From: Winogradskya humida | Lineage (GTDB): Bacteria > Actinomycetota > Actinomycetes > Mycobacteriales > Micromonosporaceae | Length of the DNA stretch: 61,387 bases | Assembly: GCF_016862215.1 (NCBI RefSeq) | Contig: NZ_BOMN01000066.1 | Span: 1-61,387, forward strand | Reading direction: 5' to 3' | Part shown: piece by piece, positions 9,139 to 18,415 of the stretch | Layout of the letters: each line of letters opens with the position of its first letter | Position numbering within the stretch: position 1 is the stretch's first letter | Position numbers and translations under genes: made by a program | Notes under the pieces: model-generated | Seen by the model: the letters and a program-made list of their open reading frames with translations, nothing else | Told to the model about the DNA's origin: nothing | Databases searched by the model: none

Positions 9139-10640
9139 CAGTGACGGTCCCGGGGCGTTTGTTCGGCGTGGGTCTCGGCCCCGGCGATCCCGAGCTGGTC
9201 ACGGTCAAGGCCGCGCGGCTCATCGCGGCGGCGGACGTCGTGGCGTACCACGCCGCGCGGCACGGGCGATCCAACGCGCGCGCCATCGCGGTCTCCTACC
9301 TGCGGGAGGGCCAGATCGAGGAGCCGCTGATCTACCCGGTCACCACCGAGACGACCGACCATCCGGGCGGATACCAGGGCGCGATCGACGAGTTCTACGC
9401 GGCGAGCGCCGAGCGGCTGGCGGCACACCTCGACGCGGGCCGCGACGTGGTGGTGCTGGCCGAGGGCGACCCGTTCTTCTACGGCTCCTACATGCACATG
9501 CACAAACGCCTGGCCGACAGGTACGAGACCGAGGTGGTGCCCGGGGTGACCTCGGTGAGCGCCGCATCCGCGGTCCTCGGCCGCCCCCTGATGGAACGCG
9601 ACGAGACGCTGACCGTCCTGCCCGGGACGCTGCCCCCGGACGAGCTCGCCACCCGCCTCGCCACCACCGACTCCGCGGCGATCATGAAGCTGGGCCGCAC
9701 CTTCGAGGGTGTCCGCGACGCCCTCGACCGGGCAGGCCGCCTCGACGACGCCTGGTACGTCGAACGCGCCACCACCGACCGCCAGCGCTACGGCCGCCTC
9801 GCGGACATCGACCCGGCGACGGTCCCCTACTTCTCCCTCGCGCTGCTGCCCAGCCCGGCGGCGACCGCGTTCGTCTCACCCACCGATTCCCCGGCCGCAT
9901 CGTCGAACGGCTCGGTGACCGTGGTGGGGCTCGGTCCCGGCGCCCGGGAATGGCTGACCCCCGAGGCCCAGGCAGCACTCGCCGAGGCGGACGACGTGGT
10001 CGGCTACACGACGTACGTCAACCGGGTCCCCGCCAATCCACGGCAGCGCCGGCACGCATCCGACAACAAGGTCGAGGCGGAGCGTGCGGCGTTCGCCCTG
10101 GACCTCGCCAAGCGGGGCCGCCGGGTCGCGGTCGTCTCCTCGGGCGACCCGGGCGTCTTCGCGATGGCCGCGGCGGTGCTCGAGGTCAGCGAGGACCCGC
10201 AGTGGAAGGACGTGCCGATCCGTGTCGTGCCCGGGCTGACCGCCGCGCAGGCTGTGGCGAGCCGCGCCGGGGCGCCGCTCGGCCACGACTTCTGCATCGT
10301 GTCGCTCTCCGACCGCCTCAAGCCGTGGGACATCATCGAGACCCGGCTGACCGCGGCGGCCGGCGCCGACCTGGTGATCGCGATCTACAACCCGGCGTCG
10401 CAGACCCGCAAGGAACAGCTGGTCCGCGCCCGGAAGGTCCTGCTGGAGCACCGCGACCCGCAGACCCCGGTGGTGGTGGGACGCGACGTCGGCGGCCCGC
10501 AGGAAGAGATCCGGGTGACGACGCTGGGTGAGCTCGACCCGGCGACCATCGACATGCGCTGCCTGCTGATCGTCGGATCGAGCCAGACCCGGGTGCTGCC
10601 CGGCGGCCAGGTCTTCACCCCGCGCCACTACGGGATCTGA
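9135..10640 (+). CDS. cobIJ: Fused precorrin-2 C20 / precorrin-3B C17 methyltransferase CobIJ
   Basis: A 501-aa bifunctional protein. Residues 1-245 are CobI (precorrin-2 C-20 methyltransferase; loop GVGLGPGDPELVTVKA near the N-terminus, GDPFFYGSYMHM near 112). Residues about 255-501 are CobJ (precorrin-3B C-17 methyltransferase; VVGLGPGAREWLTP, GDPGVFAMAAAV, NPASQTRKEQL). The Ser/Pro-rich join is near residue 250. This fusion is common in actinobacteria. The GTG at 9135 overlaps the cobH stop; a GTG at 9141 would also work. A strong terminator follows. Confidence 0.95.
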   Translation: MTVTVPGRLFGVGLGPGDPELVTVKAARLIAAADVVAYHAARHGRSNARAIAVSYLREGQIEEPLIYPVTTETTDHPGGYQGAIDEFYAASAERLAAHLDAGRDVVVLAEGDPFFYGSYMHMHKRLADRYETEVVPGVTSVSAASAVLGRPLMERDETLTVLPGTLPPDELATRLATTDSAAIMKLGRTFEGVRDALDRAGRLDDAWYVERATTDRQRYGRLADIDPATVPYFSLALLPSPAATAFVSPTDSPAASSNGSVTVVGLGPGAREWLTPEAQAALAEADDVVGYTTYVNRVPANPRQRRHASDNKVEAERAAFALDLAKRGRRVAVVSSGDPGVFAMAAAVLEVSEDPQWKDVPIRVVPGLTAAQAVASRAGAPLGHDFCIVSLSDRLKPWDIIETRLTAAAGADLVIAIYNPASQTRKEQLVRARKVLLEHRDPQTPVVVGRDVGGPQEEIRVTTLGELDPATIDMRCLLIVGSSQTRVLPGGQVFTPRHYGI

Positions 10641-10643
10641 CCG

Positions 10644-10690
10644 CGTTCGGTAACTGAGGCCAGGCTGCGGCGGGCCTCAGTTACCGAACG
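10644..10690. terminator. Perfect 18-bp inverted repeat, bidirectional terminator
   Basis: CGTTCGGTAACTGAGGCC (10644-10661) pairs perfectly with its reverse complement at 10673-10690 around an 11-base loop. It lies four bases after cobIJ and before the 3' end of the convergent secreted-protein gene, so it can serve both. There is no long T tract, as is usual in actinobacteria. Confidence 0.85.
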
Positions 10691-10732
10691 GCCTTGCTCT
10701 GGTGAGACCGGCCCGGCTGCCGCCGATGGCTT

Positions 10733-11515
10733 CTAGTTGGTGAAGACGGCCGGGCTGCCGTCGATGCTGGTGTCGAGGACCGGGGCATAGTGGGCGGTGA
10801 AGAAGCCGCTCGACGGGCAGGTGATGGGGCCGCTCGACTTTGCGAACTCCTGGTTGGTGAAGGTGATCGAGTTGTCCGCGTTGGACGACAGCCCGGTGAT
10901 GGCGTTGCCCACCGCCCGGTAGACGCAGTTGATCGTGCCCAGGATCGTGCCGAGGTTGAGCGTGGTCTGGATCGGGGCGGCAACGGTGCCGGCCACGGTG
11001 ACCGTGCCGGTGCCGCTCTCCACGGTGGTGGCGAACGGGACATTGTTCACGGTCACAGTGTTCACCCTGGTCACGCCGAGGATGTTGGCCGTGCACGAGG
11101 CGAACGTCTGCGCCGTCGTGGACTCCGTCGCCACGCCCGGGGCCGCCGGGTTGTCCACGACCACGGCGGTGAAGGTCGACTGGGCACACTTGATGCCGGT
11201 CGTGCCGCCGGACGCGGTGCTGAAGTCCGCCGTCGTGCCGGTCACGACCGCCGCGGTGAGCACGTCACCCACGGCGGCGGCGTCACCCTCGGCGCTACCA
11301 ACGGTCAGCACCGTCCCAGCGGCCGCACTACCGGTGGCTGCGTTCCCAGCGTCCTGTGAGAAAGCGTCCTGTGAGAAGGCGGCCTGTGAGAAGGCGGCCG
11401 GGGAGAAGGCGGCCGGGGAGAAAGCGGCAGGCGAGGGCGCGGCCAGGGCGGGGGTGCCGGTTGCTGCGACGAGCAGGGCGGCGATGATCGCGGTGTTGAT
11501 TCGGATTGCGCGCAC
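10733..11515 (-). CDS. Secreted protein of unknown function with pentapeptide repeats
   Basis: A 260-aa exported protein. Residues 1-26 are a typical signal peptide ending ALAA. Residues about 27-56 are a five-residue repeat (SPAAF, changing to SQAAF and SQDAF). The rest is Val/Thr/Ala-rich, beta-type sequence with cysteine-containing segments and ends in AHYAPVLDTSIDGSPAVFTN. No family recognised. The repeat follows the cleavage site directly, so the mature N-terminus would be repetitive. Divergent from the DUF6230 gene with a 234-base gap. Confidence 0.75.
   Translation of the reverse strand: MRAIRINTAIIAALLVAATGTPALAAPSPAAFSPAAFSPAAFSQAAFSQDAFSQDAGNAATGSAAAGTVLTVGSAEGDAAAVGDVLTAAVVTGTTADFSTASGGTTGIKCAQSTFTAVVVDNPAAPGVATESTTAQTFASCTANILGVTRVNTVTVNNVPFATTVESGTGTVTVAGTVAAPIQTTLNLGTILGTINCVYRAVGNAITGLSSNADNSITFTNQEFAKSSGPITCPSSGFFTAHYAPVLDTSIDGSPAVFTN
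11336..11432. repeat. 15-base in-frame repeats at the mature N-terminus
   Basis: About six copies of a 15-base unit (GAGAAGGCGGCCGGG type on the plus strand) encode the pentapeptide repeat of the secreted protein gene 10733-11515. Confidence 0.85.
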
Positions 11516-11749
11516 TGTGGATCTCCTTTGCGGGGCGGGAGTGGAACCGACACCGACGCCCAGCTTGTCGGTTTATAGACCCGTCGACGGCTTAACGTCA
11601 AGGACGCGAATACTTAACATCGCAGGACTTGCATCGCCGCGTTCCTACCCCTTGACCCGATGCTTACCGAGCAGTAACTTCGCCTGACCGACATTGACGC
11701 TCAGCTATGGCGCCAAAGCCCGTGGATATGTCGATCAAGGAGTGGCCCT

Positions 11750-12382
11750 ATGTCCACAGCAAACACTGTCAAACCAGCCGGCGGAGTCCGCTGGAAGCGA
11801 TTCGCCGGGATGCTCGCGCTCCTCACCGGAACCACCGCAGCCCTGGTCGCGCTGACCGCGCAGGGTGTGCTCGCCGCCAATTTCTCGATCTCCGGAATGC
11901 CGTTCGTGGTGACCGCGACGCACCTGCACGGCGACGGCTTCGAGCAATTCGCAACCCTGGACTCGATGATCGAGAACAGCCCCAATCAGGGTGACACCGG
12001 CGGCCAGGTCGTCGTGATCGTCTCGGCCATCAACAAGGCCGAGCTCACCAAGTTGTGCCAGAGCGTCTCGCTCGGCGGCATGTATCTGAAAATCACCGCG
12101 GGCGACGGCGACACCCCGGTCAAGGCCGACAGCCTGGTCGTCGACTCGGACCTGATCTCCGGCGACGCCGACTTCAGGAGTATCGACATCGGCGGGGACG
12201 CGAGCACCTTCAACAAGGTGAAAGATCCGGCCGGCGGTTACATCAAGGGCGGCGAGGGCGTGTTCGGTCAGCAGGCCGACACCGTCGACATCGCCAACCT
12301 GCGGCAGAACAACTACGCCACGACGGCGGCCCGGTTCACCCTGCCGCACCTGCGGATGACGTTCACCAGCACCGGGTGCTGA
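11750..12382 (+). CDS. DUF6230 family exported protein
   Basis: A 210-aa protein with a basic N-terminus and one hydrophobic segment (about 19-42, signal or anchor), then the DUF6230 pattern (FSISGMPFVVTATHLHGDGF, LCQSVSL, and a C-terminal LPHLRMTFTSTGC). These proteins occur next to DUF6114 membrane proteins in actinobacteria; their biochemical role is unknown. ATG with a GGAGTGG ribosome site. The DUF6114 gene starts one base after its stop. Confidence 0.85.
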   Translation: MSTANTVKPAGGVRWKRFAGMLALLTGTTAALVALTAQGVLAANFSISGMPFVVTATHLHGDGFEQFATLDSMIENSPNQGDTGGQVVVIVSAINKAELTKLCQSVSLGGMYLKITAGDGDTPVKADSLVVDSDLISGDADFRSIDIGGDASTFNKVKDPAGGYIKGGEGVFGQQADTVDIANLRQNNYATTAARFTLPHLRMTFTSTGC

Positions 12383-12383
12383 G

Positions 12384-12977
12384 ATGTCCGCCTGGTGGTC
12401 CTGGCGGCACGCCCGGCCGTTCTGGGGTGGATTGTTCGTCACCCTGGCCGGCGCGGAGATCCTGCTGACGGTGAAAGCCCCGCTGCCGATCGTGCTCCAC
12501 GTCGGAATGCAGGGAATGGTCGGCTACATCGTCCCGCTCGTGTTACTGATCTGCGGCGTACTGCTGATCGTCAGCCCGGCCCAGCGACCGTTCTACGCTT
12601 CGGTCGCCGCGGTGCTCACGCTCACGTCGTGGCTGACCTCGAACCTGGGCGGATTCTTCCTGGGCCTGATCCTCGGCCTGATCGGCGTCTCCCTGGCCTT
12701 CGCCTGGTCCCCGGACAAAGCCCGGTCCCCCAACAAAGCCCGGTCCCCCAACAAAGCCCGGTCGCCCAACAAAGCCCGGTCGCCCGACAAAGTCCGGTCG
12801 CCCGACAAAGTCCGGTCGCCCGACAAAGTCCAGTCGCCCGACAAAGTCCGATCGCCCGACGAAGCCCGATCGCCCGACGAAGCCCGATCACCGGAAGAAC
12901 CGAAAGGACCTGAGGAATCCCGCCGAGAAGCGGGCGAGCCGGACACCGGCGTCAGGACCGAGAGTCCAGCCAGCTGA
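12384..12977 (+). CDS. DUF6114 family membrane protein with repetitive tail
   Basis: A 197-aa protein with three to four membrane segments in residues about 15-110 (DUF6114), followed by a hydrophilic tail of about ten six-residue repeats (KARSPN changing to KVRSPD and EARSPD) and an acidic end. The conserved partner DUF6230 is immediately upstream. The tail, strongly charged and Ser/Pro-rich, is probably not part of the family core. The 3' end overlaps the convergent cobK by 26 bases. Confidence 0.85.
   Translation: MSAWWSWRHARPFWGGLFVTLAGAEILLTVKAPLPIVLHVGMQGMVGYIVPLVLLICGVLLIVSPAQRPFYASVAAVLTLTSWLTSNLGGFFLGLILGLIGVSLAFAWSPDKARSPNKARSPNKARSPNKARSPDKVRSPDKVRSPDKVQSPDKVRSPDEARSPDEARSPEEPKGPEESRREAGEPDTGVRTESPAS
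12709..12900. repeat. 18-base in-frame repeats in the DUF6114 gene
   Basis: About ten 18-base units (AAAGCCCGGTCCCCCAAC and variants) encode a KARSPN/KVRSPD tail. Blocks of identical neighbouring variants suggest stepwise local duplication. Confidence 0.9.
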
Positions 12978-13674
12978 CAGCGTCGTCGACGGTGGCGGCC
13001 GCCGCGACGCCCTCGGGCAGGGGCGGCCGGTCCACCATCACGACCGGCACCGCCTCGGCCCGCGCGGCGTCCAGCTTGGCAGTGCCACCACCGCTGTCCT
13101 TCGTGACCAGCACGTCGATGCGATGCTCCCGCAGCAACTCCCGCTCCCCGGCAACCGTGAACGGCCCCCGGTCCAGGATCACGTCCAGCCGAGAAGGCAT
13201 CGGCGGCTCCGGCGCCTCCACCGACCGCGACAGAAACGAAATCTCCGACAAATCAGCAAATGTCGAAAGCCCCTGCCGCCCGGTGGTCAGGAAGACGCGC
13301 GACCCCAGCGACGGCAGCACCGAAGCAGCAGCACCCAGCGACGGAACGCGATGCCAGACGTCACCGGAAACAGCACTGAATCCGGGACGGCGCAGCACCA
13401 GCAACGGAACGCCCGTGAGCGCAGCCGCGGCAACAGCGTGCGAGGTCATCGTCGCGGCAAACGGATGAGTCGCATCCACGAGAGCCTCGATCCCCGCCGC
13501 CCGCAGATAGCCGGCCAGGCCCGCGACCCCGCCGAACCCCCCGATCCGCACCTCACCGTGAGGAAGCAACGGCGAGGAGGTGCGTCCGGCAAGAGAGCTG
13601 ATCACGGGTACGCGTTGAGCCAGCGCCCGCCCCTCGGTGGTCCCGCCGAGGACAAGAACCCTCAGTCCCGGCAT
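12952..13674 (-). CDS. cobK: Precorrin-6A reductase CobK
   Basis: A 240-aa NADPH-dependent reductase giving precorrin-6B. Seen: the N-terminal LVLGGTTEGRALA motif, ALVDATHPFAATMTSHA (about residues 66-82), and VLVTKDSGGGTAKLDAA near the C-terminus, all typical of CobK/CbiJ. The ATG at 13674 overlaps the end of cobM, so I use it rather than the much longer open frame upstream, which runs antisense-like through cobM. Last gene of cobL-cobM-cobK. Confidence 0.93.
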   Translation of the reverse strand: MPGLRVLVLGGTTEGRALAQRVPVISSLAGRTSSPLLPHGEVRIGGFGGVAGLAGYLRAAGIEALVDATHPFAATMTSHAVAAAALTGVPLLVLRRPGFSAVSGDVWHRVPSLGAAASVLPSLGSRVFLTTGRQGLSTFADLSEISFLSRSVEAPEPPMPSRLDVILDRGPFTVAGERELLREHRIDVLVTKDSGGGTAKLDAARAEAVPVVMVDRPPLPEGVAAAATVDDAVSWLDSRS

Positions 13675-14405
13675 CGCGTAGTCGAGTACAGATGACTGTC
13701 GGGGAACTGCGAAGCCGTGAGCGCCGCCCCGACCACGATGATGGCGGTGCGCTTGATGCCCGCCGTGCGTACCTGGTCGGCGATGTCGGCGAGAGTGCCG
13801 CGCACGATCTGCTCGTCGGGGCGACTGGCCCGCGCGACCACCGCGACCGGGCAGTCCGCGCCATAGTTGGGCAGCAGCTCGGCCACCACCGCGTCGATCC
13901 GTTGCACGGCGAGGTGCAGCACCATCGTCGACCGGCTCGCACCCAGCGTCGCCAGGTCCTCGCCGGGGGGCATGGCGGTGGCGCGCTCCGCCGTACGCGT
14001 CAGGATCACCGTCTGCGCCACGGACGGCACGGTGAACTCGCGGCCCAGCGAGGCCGCCGCCGCCGCGAACGCCGGAACGCCGGGGGTCACGTCGTACGCG
14101 ATCGGGACCTCGTCGAGCCGGCGCATCTGCTCGGCGACCGCGCTGAACACGGAAGGGTCGCCGGAATGCAACCGCGCCACGTCCTCGCCGGCCCTGGTCG
14201 CCCGCACCATCTCGGCGATGATCTCGTCGAGGTTGAGGTTGGCGGTGTCGATCAGCCGCGCGCCGGGCGGGCACGCTTCGAGCAGCTCGCGGGGCACGAG
14301 GCTGCCCGCGTACAGGCAGACCGGTGACGCCGCGATAAGGCGCTGGCCCCGTACGGTGATCAGGTCCGCGGCCCCGGGACCCGCACCGATGAAGTGGATC
14401 GTCAT
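13662..14405 (-). CDS. cobM: Precorrin-4 C11-methyltransferase CobM
   Basis: A 247-aa SAM-dependent methylase acting at C-11. Seen: FIGAGPGAADLITVRG at the N-terminus, LYAGSLVP, the HSGDPSVFSAVAEQM motif near residue 80, and VTPGVPAFAAAAASLG. It starts with an ATGA overlap on the cobL stop and overlaps the cobK start by 13 bases, so the operon is tightly coupled. Confidence 0.95.
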   Translation of the reverse strand: MTIHFIGAGPGAADLITVRGQRLIAASPVCLYAGSLVPRELLEACPPGARLIDTANLNLDEIIAEMVRATRAGEDVARLHSGDPSVFSAVAEQMRRLDEVPIAYDVTPGVPAFAAAAASLGREFTVPSVAQTVILTRTAERATAMPPGEDLATLGASRSTMVLHLAVQRIDAVVAELLPNYGADCPVAVVARASRPDEQIVRGTLADIADQVRTAGIKRTAIIVVGAALTASQFPDSHLYSTTRCRD

Positions 14406-15718
14406 GGCTTGACCACCGCCCAGATAGTGACCGGCATCATGGCCCGCCAGCCTGTGAATCCGCCCACCGGCGCCGCCCGGCTGACTGCCAGCCTGGTCAG
14501 ATCGCCGCCGAGCTTGGCATATCCGGCCGCGAGCACGGCCTCCGATTCGAGCGTCACGGCGTTCGCGACCAGCCGCCCGCCGCTTTTCAGCGCGTCCCAG
14601 GCCGCCTCGAGCACCCCGTCGCGCGTGACGCCGCCGCCGATGAAAACCACGTCCGGCGCACGCAATCCGGCCAGGGCGTCAGGCGCGCGACCCACAACAA
14701 CTTCCAATTTGGGTACGCCCAGAGCGCGCGCATTGCCCGAAATCCGGCCCGCCCGCACGGGATCGGACTCGATCGCGATCGCCCGACAGGCCGGATGGGC
14801 GCGCATCCATTCGATTCCCACGCTGCCCGAACCCGCCCCGATATCCCAGAGCAGCTCGCCGGGCTGCGGCCCCAGCTGCGCCAGGGTCACGGCGCGAACC
14901 TCACGCTTGGTGAGTTGACCATCGCTCTCGTACGCGTCATCGGGCAGCCCCGGCACCCGCGGCCGCGCCGCCCCGCCGGCCCCGCACTCGACAGCCACCA
15001 CGTTGAGGGGATCAATTCCGGCCTCGTCGAGCGCTCCGGGCGTACCCGTGACGATCTTTTCGTCCTGCGCACCCAGCCGAGCCAGCACGGTGAGCTTGCT
15101 GTCCGCATAGCCGCGCTCCTGCAGCAGAGCTGCGACCTGGCCCGGAGTGTGTTCGTCCCGGCTGAGCACGAGGATGCGGCGCCCGGAGTGCACAAGCGGG
15201 TGCAGCTCCTCGACCGGCGCCGTCACCAGGCTCAGCAGATCGATATCAGCCAACGGCCAGCCAAGCCGCGCCGCGGCCAGCGACACCGACGACGGGTGCG
15301 GGATCACTCGGACATTTTTTGCGAACCGGCGAAGGGTGGCACCGATGCCGTGGAACATCGGGTCGCCGCTCGCCAGCACCACAATCCGCCGCCTCTTGTG
15401 GGCTTCGAGTAACCCGGGGATCGCGGGGAGCATGGGCGACGGCCACGCAACGAGCAGCTTCGGCTCGCCCCGCGACAGCTCTGGCCCGCTTGGCGACAGC
15501 TCTGGCCCGCCCGGCGACAGGCCCGGCTCGCTCGGCGGCCGATCGGGGTCGGCGTTCGACCACGCTGATTCGCCGGCTGAAAGGAGGGCGAGTTGTCGGT
15601 CGCTGCCGATGATGACCTCGGCGGATTCGAGGGCCGCTCTGGCCGTACCCGTCAATCCGGGCCAGCCGTCGGCGCCGATGCCGACCACGGTGAGCCCGGC
15701 GGGGTTGTCAGTCACCAC
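14402..15718 (-). CDS. cobL: Precorrin-6Y C5,15-methyltransferase (decarboxylating) CobL
   Basis: A 438-aa bifunctional enzyme. Residues about 1-215 are the CobE-like C5 methylase, with GIGADGWPGLTG near the N-terminus and ASGDPMFHGIGATL near 115. Residues about 240-438 are the CbiT-like C15 methylase/decarboxylase, with LLWDIGAGSGSVGIEWMR. A short repeat of PELSPSG-type units lies at about 60-90. GTG at 15718, with a second GTG one codon in. First gene of cobL-cobM-cobK; no riboswitch is visible upstream. Confidence 0.94.
   Translation of the reverse strand: MVTDNPAGLTVVGIGADGWPGLTGTARAALESAEVIIGSDRQLALLSAGESAWSNADPDRPPSEPGLSPGGPELSPSGPELSRGEPKLLVAWPSPMLPAIPGLLEAHKRRRIVVLASGDPMFHGIGATLRRFAKNVRVIPHPSSVSLAAARLGWPLADIDLLSLVTAPVEELHPLVHSGRRILVLSRDEHTPGQVAALLQERGYADSKLTVLARLGAQDEKIVTGTPGALDEAGIDPLNVVAVECGAGGAARPRVPGLPDDAYESDGQLTKREVRAVTLAQLGPQPGELLWDIGAGSGSVGIEWMRAHPACRAIAIESDPVRAGRISGNARALGVPKLEVVVGRAPDALAGLRAPDVVFIGGGVTRDGVLEAAWDALKSGGRLVANAVTLESEAVLAAGYAKLGGDLTRLAVSRAAPVGGFTGWRAMMPVTIWAVVKP
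15458..15535. repeat. 21-base in-frame repeats in cobL
   Basis: About three to four units with the core GACAGCTCTGGCCCGC encode a Pro/Gly/Ser-rich insert. It sits between the SAM loop and the GDP motif of the CobE-like half, a place where a flexible loop could be tolerated. Confidence 0.75.
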
Positions 15719-15784
15719 GTGACGTTAGCTTTCCGCCGTTTCACGTTCTTCCCCTGTACCCCAAAGATCGATATCTTTCGCTGC

Positions 15785-16762
15785 ATGAAGCGCGCCCTTG
15801 CCGCATTTATCGCGGCCTTCGTCCTATTTCTCCCGGACGCAGCGTTCGCCGCTGACTCGTCGTACCGGACGCTCAGTGCCGCGAATCACCCCGACTGGCT
15901 GGCGAACGTGCCGGACAACACCTCGCTCGCCGCCCTGTCGATCCCGGGCACGCACGAGACGATGTCGATCTTCGGCGGCTCGCTCACCCAGACGCAGGAG
16001 GACTTCGGGGCCAGCGGGGGGACTCTCGCGCGGCAGCTCACCGCCGGTATCCGCATGATCGACATCCGGGCCCGGGTCAACGGCGGGAACACGTTCACGA
16101 TCCACCACGGCGCGACCTACCAGAACGCCAACTTCTCCGACGTGCTCGGCACGCTGTCGGCCTTCCTGTCCGCGCACCCCACCGAGACCGTGATCATGCG
16201 GTTGAAGCAGGAGTGCACCGGCGAGCTCGGTTCCTGCACCGACGTGTCCGGGCAGAAGAGCTTCCAGGACATTTTCAACTCGTACGCCTCCAGCCTCTTC
16301 TGGGCCCCGTCAGTCACCCGCGGGGCCGCCGCGGCGACGCCGACGCTGGGCGCCGTCCGGGGCAAGGTCGTGCTGGCCGTCATGCACGGCGCGTTCGGCA
16401 GCCCGATCGAGCACTACGGACTGGCGCAATTCGCGACCTGGACGGACGGTTCGTCGACGTACATCCAGGACAATTACTCCGTACCGAATATCGGTGCGAT
16501 CGCGACCAAGCGGGACCAGGTCCGCCGTTTCCTCGACACCACCAATGCGGGCGACCCCTCCAGGATCTATGTCAACTTCGGCAGCGGATCGAGCCTGTTC
16601 GCGCAGCCCCAGCAGGTCGCCGGCGGAGCACTCGGCGTGCAGGGCGTGGATCCGTTCCTGCTGATCTACATGAATGAGGGACACGGCCTCACTCGGACCG
16701 GCGCGATCATGATGGACTTTCCCGGCTCCGGCCTGATCGAGAAGATCATTTCGTACAACTAG
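15785..16762 (+). CDS. Secreted PI-PLC X-domain phosphodiesterase
   Basis: A 325-aa exported protein related to bacterial phosphatidylinositol-specific phospholipase C. Signal peptide in residues 1-23. Catalytic-type histidines are in SIPGTHETMS (about 56-65) and TIHHGATYQ (about 103-111), with RMIDIRARV between them. The ATG at 15785 begins the signal peptide; the longer frame upstream is antisense to cobL. Likely acts outside the cell on phosphoinositides or related lipids. Confidence 0.88.
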   Translation: MKRALAAFIAAFVLFLPDAAFAADSSYRTLSAANHPDWLANVPDNTSLAALSIPGTHETMSIFGGSLTQTQEDFGASGGTLARQLTAGIRMIDIRARVNGGNTFTIHHGATYQNANFSDVLGTLSAFLSAHPTETVIMRLKQECTGELGSCTDVSGQKSFQDIFNSYASSLFWAPSVTRGAAAATPTLGAVRGKVVLAVMHGAFGSPIEHYGLAQFATWTDGSSTYIQDNYSVPNIGAIATKRDQVRRFLDTTNAGDPSRIYVNFGSGSSLFAQPQQVAGGALGVQGVDPFLLIYMNEGHGLTRTGAIMMDFPGSGLIEKIISYN

Positions 16763-16887
16763 TTTTTTCGGCTCGCGATTGAGCCTTCCCGCACGTCTGC
16801 GCGTACTTCACCTCGACGGCCAGCCGAGATCCGGTCGTCACGTCGGCCGCTGGGGGGTGGCTGACGCCGAAGACGACTGCCGAGCGG

Positions 16888-18399
16888 GTGAGGTCGATGG
16901 TGTTCCAGACCTTCGAGGATCAGCGTGCTGGCCGGGATCCCCGGGAGGTTCCGGGCTTCTGGGACGAACCCGGCCTCAACCGGGGTGTCCCACGCGGCGA
17001 CATCATCGTCGAGGCGCCCGAGAATCCCACGGGCTGGCAGGGCTCCGGCCCGAGCATCGCCACCGACGACCGCCCGCCGTCCGAGGCCACCTCGGGCAAC
17101 CGGCTGCTCACGGTGCTGCTGTTCTTCGCGGGTCTGGCCACCAGCCTCGCGCTGTGGCTCTTCGAGACCGAGGCCGGCGCGGTCAACGACACGGCCACAC
17201 TCATGATGGCGATCGGCCGGATCACCGGGCTGGCCGGCGGCTACGTGCTCTTCATCCAGTTGCTGATGATGAGCCGCGTCTCGTTCCTGGAGGAGTGGGT
17301 CGGCGCCCGCGACCTGCTGCGCTGGCACCGCTGGCTCGGCACATCACTGGTCGTGCTGGTCGGCGCGCACATCGTCTTCATCATCTACGGGTACGCACTG
17401 ACCGCGGAAACCGGCGTGGTCGACCAGGGCCTCACGATGATCAAGACGTTCCCGAACATGATCAGCGCCACGGTCGCCACGGGCCTGCTCGTCTTCATCA
17501 GCTTCATCTCGATCAGGACGCTGCGCAACAAGCTCAACTACGAGCTCTGGCACCTGATCCACCTGACCGGATACCTCGTGCTCCTGCTCGGCTACGGCCA
17601 CCAGGTCGCGATGGGCGCGAACCTCTCGGGCAAGTTCGCCGACATCTTCTGGCCCGGCCTCGGCGCCCTGGTCATCGCCGCCCTGGTCTGGGGCCGGCTG
17701 ATCGAACCCCTCTGGCTGAACTCCCGGCACGGCTTCCGCGTCGCCGAGGTGGTCGCCGAGGGTGCCAACACGTTCTCGATCTACATCGACGGCCGCAACC
17801 TCGAAAAACTCCCCGCCAAGGCCGGCCAGTTCATGCGCTGGCGCTTCATGACCCGCAACGGCTGGTGGCAGTCCCACCCGTTCTCCCTCTCCGCGGCCCC
17901 CAACTCGCAGTGGCTGCGCCTGACCGTCACCGCGGTCGGCGCCCACACCGCCCTGCTGGCGCAGATGCGCCCCGGCACCCGCATCTGGGCGGAAGGCCCG
18001 TTCGGCACCTTCACCGCCCAGCGCCGCACCCGCCGCCGGGCCCTGCTCATCGCCGGCGGCAGCGGCATCGCCCCCATCCGCGCCCTGCTCGAGGACATGC
18101 CCGCCGACACCATCGTCATCTACCGGGCCAGCCGCCCCGACGAACTCGTCTTCCGCGAGGAACTCGAAGACCTCGCCGAACGCCGCGACGCCTGGGTCCG
18201 CTACATCGTCGGCTCCCGCAACGACCCGGGCCCCCGCCGCCTGTTCACCCCGGAAGGCCTCCTCGGCCTGGTCCCCGACGTCAACCGCCGCGACGTCTAC
18301 CTCTGCGGCCCACCCGGCCTGGTCGGCGCCGCGGTGCAGACCCTGCACGAACTCGACGTGCCGGCCAGCCAGATGCACCTCGACCCCTTCGAATTCTGA
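16888..18399 (+). CDS. Ferric-reductase-like membrane flavoprotein with FAD/NAD domain
   Basis: A 503-aa protein. Residues 1-75 are soluble. Residues about 77-265 hold about six membrane segments with histidines suited to haem (LRWHRWLG, VGAHIVF, LWHLIHLTGY, GYGHQ). Residues about 285-503 are a ferredoxin-reductase-type FAD/NAD(P) unit (MRWRFMTRNGWWQSHPFSLS for FAD, LIAGGSGIAPIRALLE for nucleotide, YLCGPPGLV). It probably moves electrons from NAD(P)H across the membrane. The exported FMN-binding protein follows after 16 bases, and apbE lies beyond it. Confidence 0.88.
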   Translation: MRSMVFQTFEDQRAGRDPREVPGFWDEPGLNRGVPRGDIIVEAPENPTGWQGSGPSIATDDRPPSEATSGNRLLTVLLFFAGLATSLALWLFETEAGAVNDTATLMMAIGRITGLAGGYVLFIQLLMMSRVSFLEEWVGARDLLRWHRWLGTSLVVLVGAHIVFIIYGYALTAETGVVDQGLTMIKTFPNMISATVATGLLVFISFISIRTLRNKLNYELWHLIHLTGYLVLLLGYGHQVAMGANLSGKFADIFWPGLGALVIAALVWGRLIEPLWLNSRHGFRVAEVVAEGANTFSIYIDGRNLEKLPAKAGQFMRWRFMTRNGWWQSHPFSLSAAPNSQWLRLTVTAVGAHTALLAQMRPGTRIWAEGPFGTFTAQRRTRRRALLIAGGSGIAPIRALLEDMPADTIVIYRASRPDELVFREELEDLAERRDAWVRYIVGSRNDPGPRRLFTPEGLLGLVPDVNRRDVYLCGPPGLVGAAVQTLHELDVPASQMHLDPFEF

Positions 18400-18415
18400 G
18401 CCCTGGGAGTAAGTG

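Noticed and set aside
12709..12900. CRISPR-like array
   Set aside because: The 18-base units are directly adjacent without unique spacers, and they encode a protein tail. No CRISPR array or cas gene is present in the window.
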